From the NCBI RefSeq assembly GCF_042677005.1, contig NZ_JBHTIF010000001.1:2356001-2420000 (forward strand): a DNA stretch of 64,000 nt. The letters are read 5' to 3'. The first letter of the stretch is position 1. Every line of letters begins with the position of its first letter. Below, piece after piece: positions 30,945 to 38,833 of the stretch. Made by a program: the position numbers and the translations under genes. Source of the DNA: Lysobacter_I brunescens. Lineage in GTDB: Bacteria > Pseudomonadota > Gammaproteobacteria > Xanthomonadales > Xanthomonadaceae. The notes under the pieces are model-generated. The model did not search any database, was not told where the DNA came from, and was given only the letters and a program-made list of their open reading frames with translations.

Positions 30945-32192
30945 ATGCTCAGACCCCTGTCCGTCGCCATCGGCCTGCGCTATCTCCGCGCAAAGCGCCG
31001 CAACGGTTTCATCTCCTTCATCTCGTTCGCGTCGATGCTCGGCATCGCGCTCGGCGTGGCCGCACTGATCACCACGCTGGCGGTGATGAGCGGTTTCCAG
31101 CGCGAGATCCGCGACCGCATGCTGCAGATGGCCGCGCACGCCACCATCACCGCCGACGGTGAGCCCATGCTCGACTGGGCCCGGGCCGTGACCGAGGCGA
31201 AGAAGGATCCGCGCGTCGCCGGTGCGGCGCCCTACGTCGAGCGCCCCGTGATGCTGCAGGGACCGCGCGAGGAAGGTGCGCTGCTGCGCGGCATCGATCC
31301 CGCGCAGGAGGCCACGGTCTCGGTGATCGCCGCGAAGATGGTCGATGGCGCCTCGCTGCAGACCCTCAAGCCCGGCGCCTTCAACATCGTGCTCGGCCGC
31401 GAGCTCGCCCTCTGGCTCGGCGTGGGCGTCGGCGACTCCGTGATGGTGTACACGCCCGAATTCCAGAGCACGCCGGTGGGCGCCGTGCCGCGCATCAAGC
31501 GTTTCACGGTAACCGGGCTGTTCGAGGTCGGCCATCAGGAATTCGACCGCAACCTCGCCGTCATCCACGTCGCCGACGCACAGCGCCTGCTGCGCATGGG
31601 CGAGGGCGTGACCGGCGTGCGCCTGAAGCTGCACGACATGAACCTGGCCTTCGATGTCGCCCACGACCTCGCCTGGCGCCTGAAGGGCGTGTACCGGGTC
31701 AGCGACTGGACGCGCGAGAACGCCAACATGTTCCGCGCGCTCAAGCTGGAGAAGACGATGATGGCGATCCTGCTGTCGCTGATTATCCTGATGGGCGCGT
31801 TCACCCTGGTGAATTCGCTGGTGATGCTGGTCACCGACAAGCAGGCCGACATCGCGATCCTGCGCACGCTGGGCCTGACGCCGTTCGGCGTGATGCAGGT
31901 CTTCATCGTCCAGGGCTCGTTGATCGGCATCATCGGCACGGTCTCGGGCGTGGTCGGCGGCATCCTGCTCACCCTCAACCTCGAGAACATCCTGCGTGCC
32001 ATCGAACGCCTGTTCCGGGTCGAGCTGATGCCGGCGGACGTGTACTACATCACCGGCCTGCCGACCGAGCTGAGCGCGTCGGACGTGGGCCTGATCGCGC
32101 TGGTCGCGCTGGTCATGTCCTTCCTCGCCACCCTCTATCCTGCGCGCCGCGCCGCGCGCACGGCCCCGGCGGAGGCGCTGCGCTATGAATGA
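30945..32192 (+). CDS. lolC: Lipoprotein-releasing ABC transporter permease LolC/LolE family
   Basis: The 415-residue protein has an N-terminal membrane helix (SMLGIALGVAALITTLAVMSGF), a large periplasmic domain (about residues 45-265) and three C-terminal spans (from MMAILLSLIILMGAFTLV). The LolC/E hallmark NSLVMLVTDKQADIAILRTLG is present. With LolD it extracts lipoproteins from the inner membrane and hands them to LolA. Only one permease gene is present here; a LolE or LolF partner would lie elsewhere, or this is a LolF-like single permease. It overlaps lolD by 8 bases. Confidence 0.9.
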   Translation: MLRPLSVAIGLRYLRAKRRNGFISFISFASMLGIALGVAALITTLAVMSGFQREIRDRMLQMAAHATITADGEPMLDWARAVTEAKKDPRVAGAAPYVERPVMLQGPREEGALLRGIDPAQEATVSVIAAKMVDGASLQTLKPGAFNIVLGRELALWLGVGVGDSVMVYTPEFQSTPVGAVPRIKRFTVTGLFEVGHQEFDRNLAVIHVADAQRLLRMGEGVTGVRLKLHDMNLAFDVAHDLAWRLKGVYRVSDWTRENANMFRALKLEKTMMAILLSLIILMGAFTLVNSLVMLVTDKQADIAILRTLGLTPFGVMQVFIVQGSLIGIIGTVSGVVGGILLTLNLENILRAIERLFRVELMPADVYYITGLPTELSASDVGLIALVALVMSFLATLYPARRAARTAPAEALRYE

Positions 32193-32901
32193 GCGGACGA
32201 TCGCGGCGACGACCTCGGCCGACGGCTGCGTGCTGCGCGCCGAATCGCTGTCGATGACCTACGCCGAGGGCAAGCTGCGCACGCCGGTGTTCGCAGGCCT
32301 CGACCTCGCGGTCCGTGCCGGCGAGACCGTGGCGATCGTCGGCGCTTCCGGTGCGGGCAAGAGCACCCTGCTGCATCTGCTGGGCGGCCTGGATACGCCG
32401 ACTGCCGGCGAAGTGCATGTCGCCGGCCATCGCATGAGCGCGCTCTCGGACGCCGAGCGCGGGCGCCTGCGCAACCGCGCGCTCGGCTTCGTCTACCAGT
32501 TCCATCACCTGCTGCCGGAATTCACCGCGCTGGAGAACGTGATGCTGCCCGTGCTGCTGGCAGGCGGCGCGAATGGCGAGGCGGACCGGCGCGCGCGCGA
32601 TCTGCTTACTGCGGTGGGATTGGGCCATCGGCTCGAACACAAACCCGGCGAACTCTCGGGCGGCGAGCGCCAGCGCGCAGCGGTCGCCCGGGCCCTCGTC
32701 AACCGCCCCGCCTGCGTGCTCGGCGACGAGCCCACAGGCAATCTCGACGAGAAGACCGCTGCGTCGGTGTTCGAGTTGATGCTCTCGCTCAACCGCGAGC
32801 AGGGCACCAGCCTGGTGCTGGTGACCCATGATCGCGAGCTGGCGCATCGCCTCGATCGCGTCCTCGAATTGCACGAAGGCCGTCTGCGGCAGGTGGGCTG
32901 A
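32185..32901 (+). CDS. lolD: Lipoprotein-releasing ABC transporter ATPase LolD
   Basis: The 238-residue ATPase has Walker A (GASGAGKSTLLHLLGG), the signature LSGGERQRAAVARALVNRP, Walker B (CVLGDEPTGNLD) and the switch His (LVTHDRELA). The FVYQFHHLLPEFTALENV block is typical of LolD. It drives release of outer-membrane lipoproteins. The reading frame overlaps the permease, ensuring coupled synthesis. Confidence 0.93.
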   Translation: MNERTIAATTSADGCVLRAESLSMTYAEGKLRTPVFAGLDLAVRAGETVAIVGASGAGKSTLLHLLGGLDTPTAGEVHVAGHRMSALSDAERGRLRNRALGFVYQFHHLLPEFTALENVMLPVLLAGGANGEADRRARDLLTAVGLGHRLEHKPGELSGGERQRAAVARALVNRPACVLGDEPTGNLDEKTAASVFELMLSLNREQGTSLVLVTHDRELAHRLDRVLELHEGRLRQVG

Positions 32902-33433
32902 GCGCTCCGGGTCTCGACTGGCCCGCGCCCTCGGCACGCAATACACGCGGATCGTTTCAACTGCAACCACGCCGCTCCGGGTCGCAGGCCCGCGACCGCT
33001 GCGTCGGGCGATACGCATGCGTCCGGTTCCTTGACCCGTCGCATCGGATCGGGATATGTTCCATTCACGCAGCCATGGATGCGATCTCCTGGCGTGTCGC
33101 CGGCTTTCGGATGCGGCGGATCGCACGGCATCAGGGGAGCGCAATCGGGTGAAGTCAACAAGGACGCCGTCGGTTCCGGATCACGGACCGGGCTGGCGGA
33201 GATCGGTGCAGAAAGGGGGCCTGATCCAACGTGACAACAGGGATTCCGTGGAGACCCTCAGGGCCGTACCGGCACTGGTGCCATTCCTTCCAGACGTTTT
33301 CACCGGGCGCGCCGAGCGCTGCCCGGGGCCTGCGCGTCCGCGCGCGGTCGCAGCCATTCTCCGCCTTGCCCGGCCCGTGCCGGGGCAGGGCGGTCGTCGC
33401 ACTCAATCTTCCAGAACTCCATCCGGGTGGCGT
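32902..33433. other. 532-base intergenic region upstream of virB7
   Basis: No supported gene is seen. It holds a sigma70-like promoter (33031-33060) and a GC hairpin at about 33366-33387 (tgcccggc-ccg-tgccggggca). If the promoter serves virB7, the 5' leader would be about 370 bases, long enough for regulation or a small RNA. Confidence 0.6.
33031..33060 (+). promoter_or_regulatory. Candidate sigma70 promoter upstream of the T4SS operon
   Basis: TTGACC (33031-33036), an 18-base spacer, and TATGTT (33055-33060) match the consensus at five and four of six positions. The location is downstream of lolD and upstream of virB7. Confidence 0.5.
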
Positions 33434-33856
33434 GTGAAACCTACGATCTCGATCCTCACCAAGTTCCTGCTCGTCCTCGCGGCCGTGGTCGCGCTGTCCA
33501 GCTGCGCGACGCGTCCTGCGCCCGACTTCGGCGGCCGCTGGAAGAACATCAACCGCTTCTCCGAGGAAACCCAGGCGATCCCGCTGCAGGACACCTACCT
33601 GTTCTACGCATCGCCGATGGACGGCACGCTCAAGGCGATGCTCGAGCGCTGGGCCAAGGATTCGAACATGGTCCTGACCTACCGCCATCCGATGGACTAC
33701 ACCCTGCACAGCGCGGTGGCCGAGATCCGCACTCCGAGCCTGCAGGAAGCCGTGTCCCAGCTCAATGCGGCTTTCGCAGCGCAGCAGGTCTCGGTGGGCG
33801 TGAGCGGCGACGAGATCGTCGTCCGCGTGTCGTCCGGCGGCGCCACGACGCCCTGA
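33434..33856 (+). CDS. virB7: Type IV secretion lipoprotein VirB7 of Xanthomonas type, with C-terminal N0-like domain
   Basis: The 140-residue lipoprotein has the lipobox LSSC. A short linker (FGGRWKNINRFSEETQAIPL) is typical of the part that runs along VirB9. A globular domain follows (residues about 55-135) with the pattern of secretin N0 or TcpQ-like domains (DGTLKAMLERWAKDSNMVL, then LQEAVSQLNAAF and VSGDEIVVRV). Classical VirB7 is about 50 residues; the extra N0 domain is the known feature of Xanthomonas VirB7, where it forms an outer ring on the core complex. The start is GTG at 33434; the frame is open further upstream but unsupported. Confidence 0.85.
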   Translation: MKPTISILTKFLLVLAAVVALSSCATRPAPDFGGRWKNINRFSEETQAIPLQDTYLFYASPMDGTLKAMLERWAKDSNMVLTYRHPMDYTLHSAVAEIRTPSLQEAVSQLNAAFAAQQVSVGVSGDEIVVRVSSGGATTP

Positions 33857-33935
33857 TCGGGCGCCGCGCCGGTCCGTCCGGCGCAACGGCGACAGCACGC
33901 ATTCCCCCAACCCAATCGGTCCACAGGCTCCGCTC

Positions 33936-35006
33936 ATGTTCGGCAAGCAGAAAAACACGGCCCAGGTGGAAAACACCGCCGCCAAGGGCATCAACTTCGA
34001 AGTGACCATCGCGGACATCGCCCGGCGAAGCGAGAAACGCGCATGGACGGTGGCGACGGTCGCCGTCGTGATCGTCCTCATCATGCTCGGCGGCTTCATC
34101 TACATCCTGCCGCTGAAGAAGGAAGTCCCGTACCTGATCCTCGCCGATGCCTATACCGGCCAGGCCACGGTCGCGACCCTGCGCGGCGACTTCACCAGCA
34201 AGAACAGCATCACCGCCAGCGAAGCGGTCAACCGCGCGAACATCGCCCAGTACATCACCGCGCGCGAGTCCTTCGACGTGGCCATGATGACCCTGCGCGA
34301 CTGGGAGCTGGTGCACGTGATGTCCTCGCCCGACGTCCGCGCCGGCTACAGCGCCACCCATGCGCGCACCAACCCGGAAAGCCCGTTCAAGCTCTACGGC
34401 AAGGACAAGGCGGTCCGCGTGAAGATCCTCAGCATGCAGCTGGAGCGTCGCGGCCAGGGTGAGAACGCGCGTACCAGCGCGACCGTGCGCTTCCAGCGCG
34501 TGCTGTACGACAAGCGCAGCGGCGACACCAAGCCGCTGGACAGCAAGATCGCGCGCATGGAGTTCACCTACAAGCCGAATCTCGAGATGAACGAGAAGCA
34601 GCGCTACAACAATCCGCTGGGCTTCCAGGTCGTCGAGTACACGGTCGACAACGACTACGCTGCTTCGCCGCCGGTCGAGAACCCGGTGAGCGCAGCACCG
34701 CAGGCCCCGGGTGCCGGTTATCCGGTCCAGGGCGCCGTGCCGGGCCAGCCTTATCCCGGTCAGCCCGTTCCGGGCCAGCCGATGCCGGGCCAGCCCTATC
34801 CGGGCCAGCCGATGCAGGGTCAGCCGGTCCAGGGCCAGCAGGTGCCGGGTCAGCCGATGCCGGGCCAGCAGCAGATTCCGGCCGCGCCCGACTTCGGCCT
34901 GCCGGGCGGCGCCGCGCCGCAGCAGTATCCCGCCGCGCCCGCCGGCACCGTTCCGGCCGGTCAGCCGCAAGCCCCCAATCAAGTCAATGGAGTAGGCACC
35001 CGATGA
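33936..35006 (+). CDS. virB8: Type IV secretion inner-membrane protein VirB8
   Basis: The 356-residue protein has a short cytoplasmic part, one membrane span (TVATVAVVIVLIMLGGFIYIL) and the periplasmic VirB8 domain (about 60-245), ending in the conserved NNPLGFQVVEYTVDNDY. Classical VirB8 proteins end about here, near 230 residues. This one continues for about 110 residues rich in Pro, Gly and Gln, with PGQP units. VirB8 links the inner-membrane complex to the core. The stop overlaps the virB9 ATG by 4 bases. Confidence 0.92.
   Translation: MFGKQKNTAQVENTAAKGINFEVTIADIARRSEKRAWTVATVAVVIVLIMLGGFIYILPLKKEVPYLILADAYTGQATVATLRGDFTSKNSITASEAVNRANIAQYITARESFDVAMMTLRDWELVHVMSSPDVRAGYSATHARTNPESPFKLYGKDKAVRVKILSMQLERRGQGENARTSATVRFQRVLYDKRSGDTKPLDSKIARMEFTYKPNLEMNEKQRYNNPLGFQVVEYTVDNDYAASPPVENPVSAAPQAPGAGYPVQGAVPGQPYPGQPVPGQPMPGQPYPGQPMQGQPVQGQQVPGQPMPGQQQIPAAPDFGLPGGAAPQQYPAAPAGTVPAGQPQAPNQVNGVGTR
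34738..34872 (+). repeat. In-frame PGQP-coding repeat in virB8
   Basis: About nine units of roughly 15 bases encode xPGQP or xQGQP variants (GQPYPGQPVPGQPMPGQPYP in the protein). They lie in the C-terminal extension of VirB8. The repeats are imperfect at DNA level but close enough for unit gain or loss. Confidence 0.8.
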
Positions 35007-35788
35007 GTCGCTTGCATCGCTCTTGCTATGCGGTCCTGCTGTGCGTGCTGGCGTCGATGACGCTGGCGATGCCGGCGTTCGCACAGGTCATCGTCGAATA
35101 CGAATACGAACCCGACCGCATCTACGAGGTGCGCACCGGCCTGGGCATCACTACCCAGATCGAACTGAGCCCGAGCGAGGAGATCCTCGACTACAGCACC
35201 GGCTTCAATTCGGGCTGGGAGCTCAACCGTCGCGACAACGTCTTCTACCTCAAGCCCAAGAACGTCGACGTTGACACCAACATGATGGTGCGCACCGCCA
35301 CGCACTCGTACCTGTTCGAGCTCAAGGTCGTCGCCACCGACTGGACCGCGCTGGAACAGGCCAAGCGCGCCGGCGTGCACTACAAGATCACCTTCAGCTA
35401 TCCGAACAACACGTCCTTCTCCGCGGCGGAGGCCGAGGCCAAGGACGGCGCGCCCAAGCCGCGCGAAAGCGAACTGGACATCCGCCTCGACAAGACGCGT
35501 CCGTACTACTTCGACTATTCGTATTCGACCCGCACCAAGAACAAGTGGCTGATCCCGGTCAACGTCTACGACGACGGCCAGTTCACCTACATCCGCCTGG
35601 CCAACATCAACCGGTTCCCCTCGGGCGACTTCCCGGCCGTGTTCGGCCGCGAGCGCGAGGGTGGCGAGGATTTCCTCGTGAACACCACGGTCGATAACGG
35701 GGTGCTCGTCGTCCACGGTACTTATCCCTTCCTGGTCCTCCGTCACGGGAAGAACGTCGTCGGTCTGCGTAGGAACAAGCACAAGTGA
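35003..35788 (+). CDS. virB9: Type IV secretion outer-membrane core protein VirB9
   Basis: The 261-residue protein has a signal peptide (AVLLCVLASMTLAMPAFAQ). The N-terminal VirB9 domain starts with YEYEPDRIYEVRTGLGITTQIELSPSE in family style. The C-terminal domain has YYFDYSYSTRTKNKWLIPVNVYDDGQFTYIRL, which meets VirB7 and forms part of the outer-membrane layer. Length and domain order are normal. Its stop overlaps the GTG start of virB10. Confidence 0.94.
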   Translation: MSRLHRSCYAVLLCVLASMTLAMPAFAQVIVEYEYEPDRIYEVRTGLGITTQIELSPSEEILDYSTGFNSGWELNRRDNVFYLKPKNVDVDTNMMVRTATHSYLFELKVVATDWTALEQAKRAGVHYKITFSYPNNTSFSAAEAEAKDGAPKPRESELDIRLDKTRPYYFDYSYSTRTKNKWLIPVNVYDDGQFTYIRLANINRFPSGDFPAVFGREREGGEDFLVNTTVDNGVLVVHGTYPFLVLRHGKNVVGLRRNKHK

Positions 35789-37050
35789 ACCAGAATCTGC
35801 CGCCGAACAGCCCCGGGCAGGCCGGGGAATACTCCTCCGACGATCAGCAGGGCAGCAATCCGTACTACGCGGCCCAGCAGCAGGCACCGCAGAACCAGCC
35901 GAACCTGGATGCCGGTGCGCCGCAGCTGAAGACGGTGGAATCCCAGAGCGTCAATCGCAAGGCGCTGATGTTCCTCGCGGGCATCGTGGCCCTGCTGATC
36001 CTCATGACCCTGGTCGTGATGAAGGGCTTCATGTCCGACAAGGAAGAGGAAGTCGCCAAGCCGAAGAAGGAAGAGGTCGTCATTCCCGACCTGCCCAAGA
36101 GCCCCGGTGGCACCGGTCCCGATTTTGCCGATGTCCAGGAGCCCCAGCCGGTGCCGGTGCAGGAACTGCCCCCGCTGCCGCCGCAGGAGCCCGTGCAGGA
36201 GCGCGATCCCCGGCGTGACGCCGCCGCTGCCGAGGCCGGTCCGCCCGAGCCGCGTGGCCCGACGCTCGCCGAGCGCCGCATGGGCATGGTCGACAGCGGC
36301 GGTCGCGGCGGTGGCGCCGGTCCCGGCGGCATGCCGCAGACGTCGCCCTACCTGCAGGCCGTGCTCGATGCCCAGGCCGCGCAGCAGAACGCCAACGCGC
36401 CTGCGCAGGCGATGCCGGCGAGCGAGACCAAGCAGCTCGTCGCCCAGTACCTGCGCAATCCCGACACGCTGATGGTGCGCGGCACCTACATCCGCTGCGT
36501 GCTGGAGACCCGCATCGTCACCGATTACGCCGGCTACACCTCCTGCATCATCACCGAGCCGGTGTACTCCATCAACGGACGCCACCTGCTGCTGCCGAAG
36601 GGCTCGAAGGCCCTCGGCCGCTACGAAGGCGAGCCGAACGGCCCGCGCGTCGCGGTGGTGTGGGATCGCGTCACCACGCCGAACGGACTGGACGTGATCC
36701 TCGAAGGTCCGGGCGTGGACAACCTGGGCGGTGCCGGTCATCCGGGCGACTACAACGGCCACTGGTTCAGCAAGATGAGCTCGGCCCTGTTCATCAGCAT
36801 GATCAGCGACGCCTTCAAGTACGCCGCCGCGAAGAACGGCCCGGTCACCACCACCACAGGTGTCGGCAGCGGTACCGTCGTGGAGCAGCCGTTCGAGAGC
36901 AATACGGCGCGCACGATGGAGCGTCTCGCCAATCAGGCGCTGACCAAGGCGGCCCAGCGTCCCGCCACGGTCACCATCAACCAGGGCACCGTGCTGAACA
37001 TCTACGTCGCCAAGGACGTCGATTTCTCGGGCGTGGTCAGGAGCCGCTGA
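35785..37050 (+). CDS. virB10: Type IV secretion core protein VirB10
   Basis: The 421-residue protein has a Gln/Pro-rich cytoplasmic N-terminus, a membrane span (ALMFLAGIVALLILMTLVVM), a Pro-rich periplasmic linker (PVPVQELPPLPPQEPVQ) and the C-terminal TrbI/VirB10 barrel (about 220-421) with TLMVRGTYIRCVLETRIVTDYAG and HLLLPKGSKALG. VirB10 spans both membranes and gates the pore. The start is GTG, sharing GTGA with the virB9 stop. A hairpin follows 69 bases after its stop. Confidence 0.95.
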   Translation: MNQNLPPNSPGQAGEYSSDDQQGSNPYYAAQQQAPQNQPNLDAGAPQLKTVESQSVNRKALMFLAGIVALLILMTLVVMKGFMSDKEEEVAKPKKEEVVIPDLPKSPGGTGPDFADVQEPQPVPVQELPPLPPQEPVQERDPRRDAAAAEAGPPEPRGPTLAERRMGMVDSGGRGGGAGPGGMPQTSPYLQAVLDAQAAQQNANAPAQAMPASETKQLVAQYLRNPDTLMVRGTYIRCVLETRIVTDYAGYTSCIITEPVYSINGRHLLLPKGSKALGRYEGEPNGPRVAVVWDRVTTPNGLDVILEGPGVDNLGGAGHPGDYNGHWFSKMSSALFISMISDAFKYAAAKNGPVTTTTGVGSGTVVEQPFESNTARTMERLANQALTKAAQRPATVTINQGTVLNIYVAKDVDFSGVVRSR

Positions 37051-37118
37051 TCCCGCCATCGATCCCGCAGCAGCGGGCCCGTTCGGGCCTGTCTGCTTCA
37101 ACGGGGTCGGCACACCTC

Positions 37119-37148
37119 GAAAAGCGATCGCGCAAGCGGTCGTTTTTC
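37119..37148 (+). terminator. Terminator-like hairpin between virB10 and virB11
   Basis: gaaaagcgatcgc-gcaa-gcggtcgtttttc has near-complementary arms (two weak pairs) and ends in a T5 run. It could stop part of the transcripts before virB11, setting a lower level of the ATPase than of the structural proteins. Confidence 0.6.
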
Positions 37149-37228
37149 GTTCCGGGGCACGCCATTCCAGGCTGCCAGCCACCCGCACGCTTGCCAGCTG
37201 CACGGCCTGCGCCGACGACAGGTTCCGC

Positions 37229-38278
37229 ATGGACATCGACAATTCACCCATCGCCAACGTCTCCAACGACTTCCTCGAATACCAGTACAGCGTGCTGGGC
37301 ATCCTGGAGTACATGTCGTCGCCGGAAGTGACGGAAATCTGCATCAACAAGCCGGGCGAGCTGTACCTGGAAACCAATGCCGGCTGGAAGCGCATCGAGG
37401 TGCCTTCGCTGACTTTCGAGCGTGCCCGCCAGTTCTGCACCGCGGTGGTGAACGAGAGCAACACCGGCCAGCGCATCACCGACGTCGACCCGGTCGTCTC
37501 GCTGACCTTTCCGACGGGACAGCGCGCCCAGTTCGTGATTCCGCCGGCCTGCGACGTGGGCAAGGTCTCGATCACCATCCGACTGCCGGCCAAGCGCAAC
37601 TTCACCCTGCAGAGCTACGAGGAGAGCGGCTTCTTCAAGCAGATCCTCGAAGGCGCGCCGGAAGTCAGCGACCACGACAAGGAGCTGCTGGAACTGCGCG
37701 CAGAGCGCAACTATGCGGAGTTCTTCAAGAAATCGGTGGCGTACAAGAAGAACATCGTCGTCGCCGGCGCGACTGGCAGCGGCAAGACCACCTTCATGAA
37801 GTCGCTGGTCGGGCACATCCCGCACGAAGAGCGACTGGTGACCATCGAGGACGCGCGCGAGCTGTTCATCGAGCAGCCGAACATCGTCCACCTGCTGTAT
37901 TCCAAGGGCGGGCAGAGCGCGGCGAACGTCACTGCGAAGAGCTGCATGGAGGCCTGCCTTCGCATGAAGCCGGACCGCATCATCCTGGCCGAGTTGCGCG
38001 GCGACGAAGCCTTCTATTTCATCCGGAACTGCGCCTCCGGCCATCCCGGTTCGATCACCAGCTGCCACGCCGGCAGCACCGCGCAGACCTGGGATCAGCT
38101 CGCGCTCATGGTCAAGGCCTCGAACGAGGGCTCGGGCCTGGAGTTCTCGGTCATCAAGCGCCTGCTGATGCTGACCATCGACATCGTGGTCCACATCAAG
38201 GCCCATGCCGGCCGCCGCTACATCACCGGCATCGATTTCGACCCGCGCCGTTCGCTGGGCCTGGCCGGCAGCGAGTAA
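37229..38278 (+). CDS. virB11: Type IV secretion ATPase VirB11
   Basis: The 349-residue hexameric ATPase has Walker A GATGSGKTTF (about residues 179-188), the Asp box region TIEDARELFI, Walker B RIILAELRGDEAF and the His box GHPGSITSCHAGS. It switches the machine between pilus and substrate modes and works with VirB4 and VirD4, neither of which is in this window. It is the last T4SS gene of the cluster; mfd and its small partner converge on it from the other strand after 27 bases. Confidence 0.95.
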   Translation: MDIDNSPIANVSNDFLEYQYSVLGILEYMSSPEVTEICINKPGELYLETNAGWKRIEVPSLTFERARQFCTAVVNESNTGQRITDVDPVVSLTFPTGQRAQFVIPPACDVGKVSITIRLPAKRNFTLQSYEESGFFKQILEGAPEVSDHDKELLELRAERNYAEFFKKSVAYKKNIVVAGATGSGKTTFMKSLVGHIPHEERLVTIEDARELFIEQPNIVHLLYSKGGQSAANVTAKSCMEACLRMKPDRIILAELRGDEAFYFIRNCASGHPGSITSCHAGSTAQTWDQLALMVKASNEGSGLEFSVIKRLLMLTIDIVVHIKAHAGRRYITGIDFDPRRSLGLAGSE

Positions 38279-38305
38279 GCCGCCCGTCCAATGGCGCGCG
38301 CCGCT

Positions 38306-38833
38306 TCAGTCGCGGCGCTGCGCCAGCGTGGCGCGATCGTCCGCGTCGATGCGGATGTCCATCCTTCGGTCGAATTCGTCTTCGGCCATCGGCGCAACCG
38401 GGCAGGCGCACAATGCGCCGGCCAGTTCGGGAATGGTGTTGCTGTGGCCGACCACCAGCACCGTGCCCGTCCGGTGCGATGCGCGCAGTTGCCGTGCGAA
38501 TTCGACTGCGGGCATGCCGGCATCATGGGTGCGCACATCAAGCCCATGCGATCGCGCGGTCGGCGCGGCGGTCAGCTGCGTGCGTCGATAGGCTGTCGCG
38601 TAGGCGGCCACCACATGTTGCTTCGCGAGCGATTCCGCGAGTCGATTCGCGCGCGCCATGCCGGCGTCGCTGAGCGTCGGATCCTTCGGGTCGTCCTTCG
38701 CCTTTTCGGCGTGGCGCACGAGCACGAACACCACGCCTTGGGCTTCCGTTTGTGCAGCGCGCTCGGTCGGCATCGCGCAGCCTGTCGCAGCGAGCACCAG
38801 CAGGATGCCCAGCAGCGTGGCGATGCGGTTCAT
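38306..38833 (-). CDS. Histidine phosphatase family lipoprotein
   Basis: The 175-residue product has a probable lipobox (LVLAATGCAMP) and the phosphoglycerate mutase-like core: VLVRHAEK with the phosphorylated His, then YATAYRRTQLTA and VVGHSNTIPELAGAL with the second His. It would remove phosphate from an unknown substrate in the periplasm. It overlaps the mfd stop by 4 bases and is translated with it. Confidence 0.82.
   Translation of the reverse strand: MNRIATLLGILLVLAATGCAMPTERAAQTEAQGVVFVLVRHAEKAKDDPKDPTLSDAGMARANRLAESLAKQHVVAAYATAYRRTQLTAAPTARSHGLDVRTHDAGMPAVEFARQLRASHRTGTVLVVGHSNTIPELAGALCACPVAPMAEDEFDRRMDIRIDADDRATLAQRRD

Noticed and set aside
33056..33433. N-terminal extension of VirB7
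   Set aside because: No conserved sequence, and the lipoprotein signal requires a start near 33434.
34738..34872. CRISPR-like tandem repeats
   Set aside because: The repeats are in frame and encode PGQP units of VirB8; units are contiguous without unique spacers.
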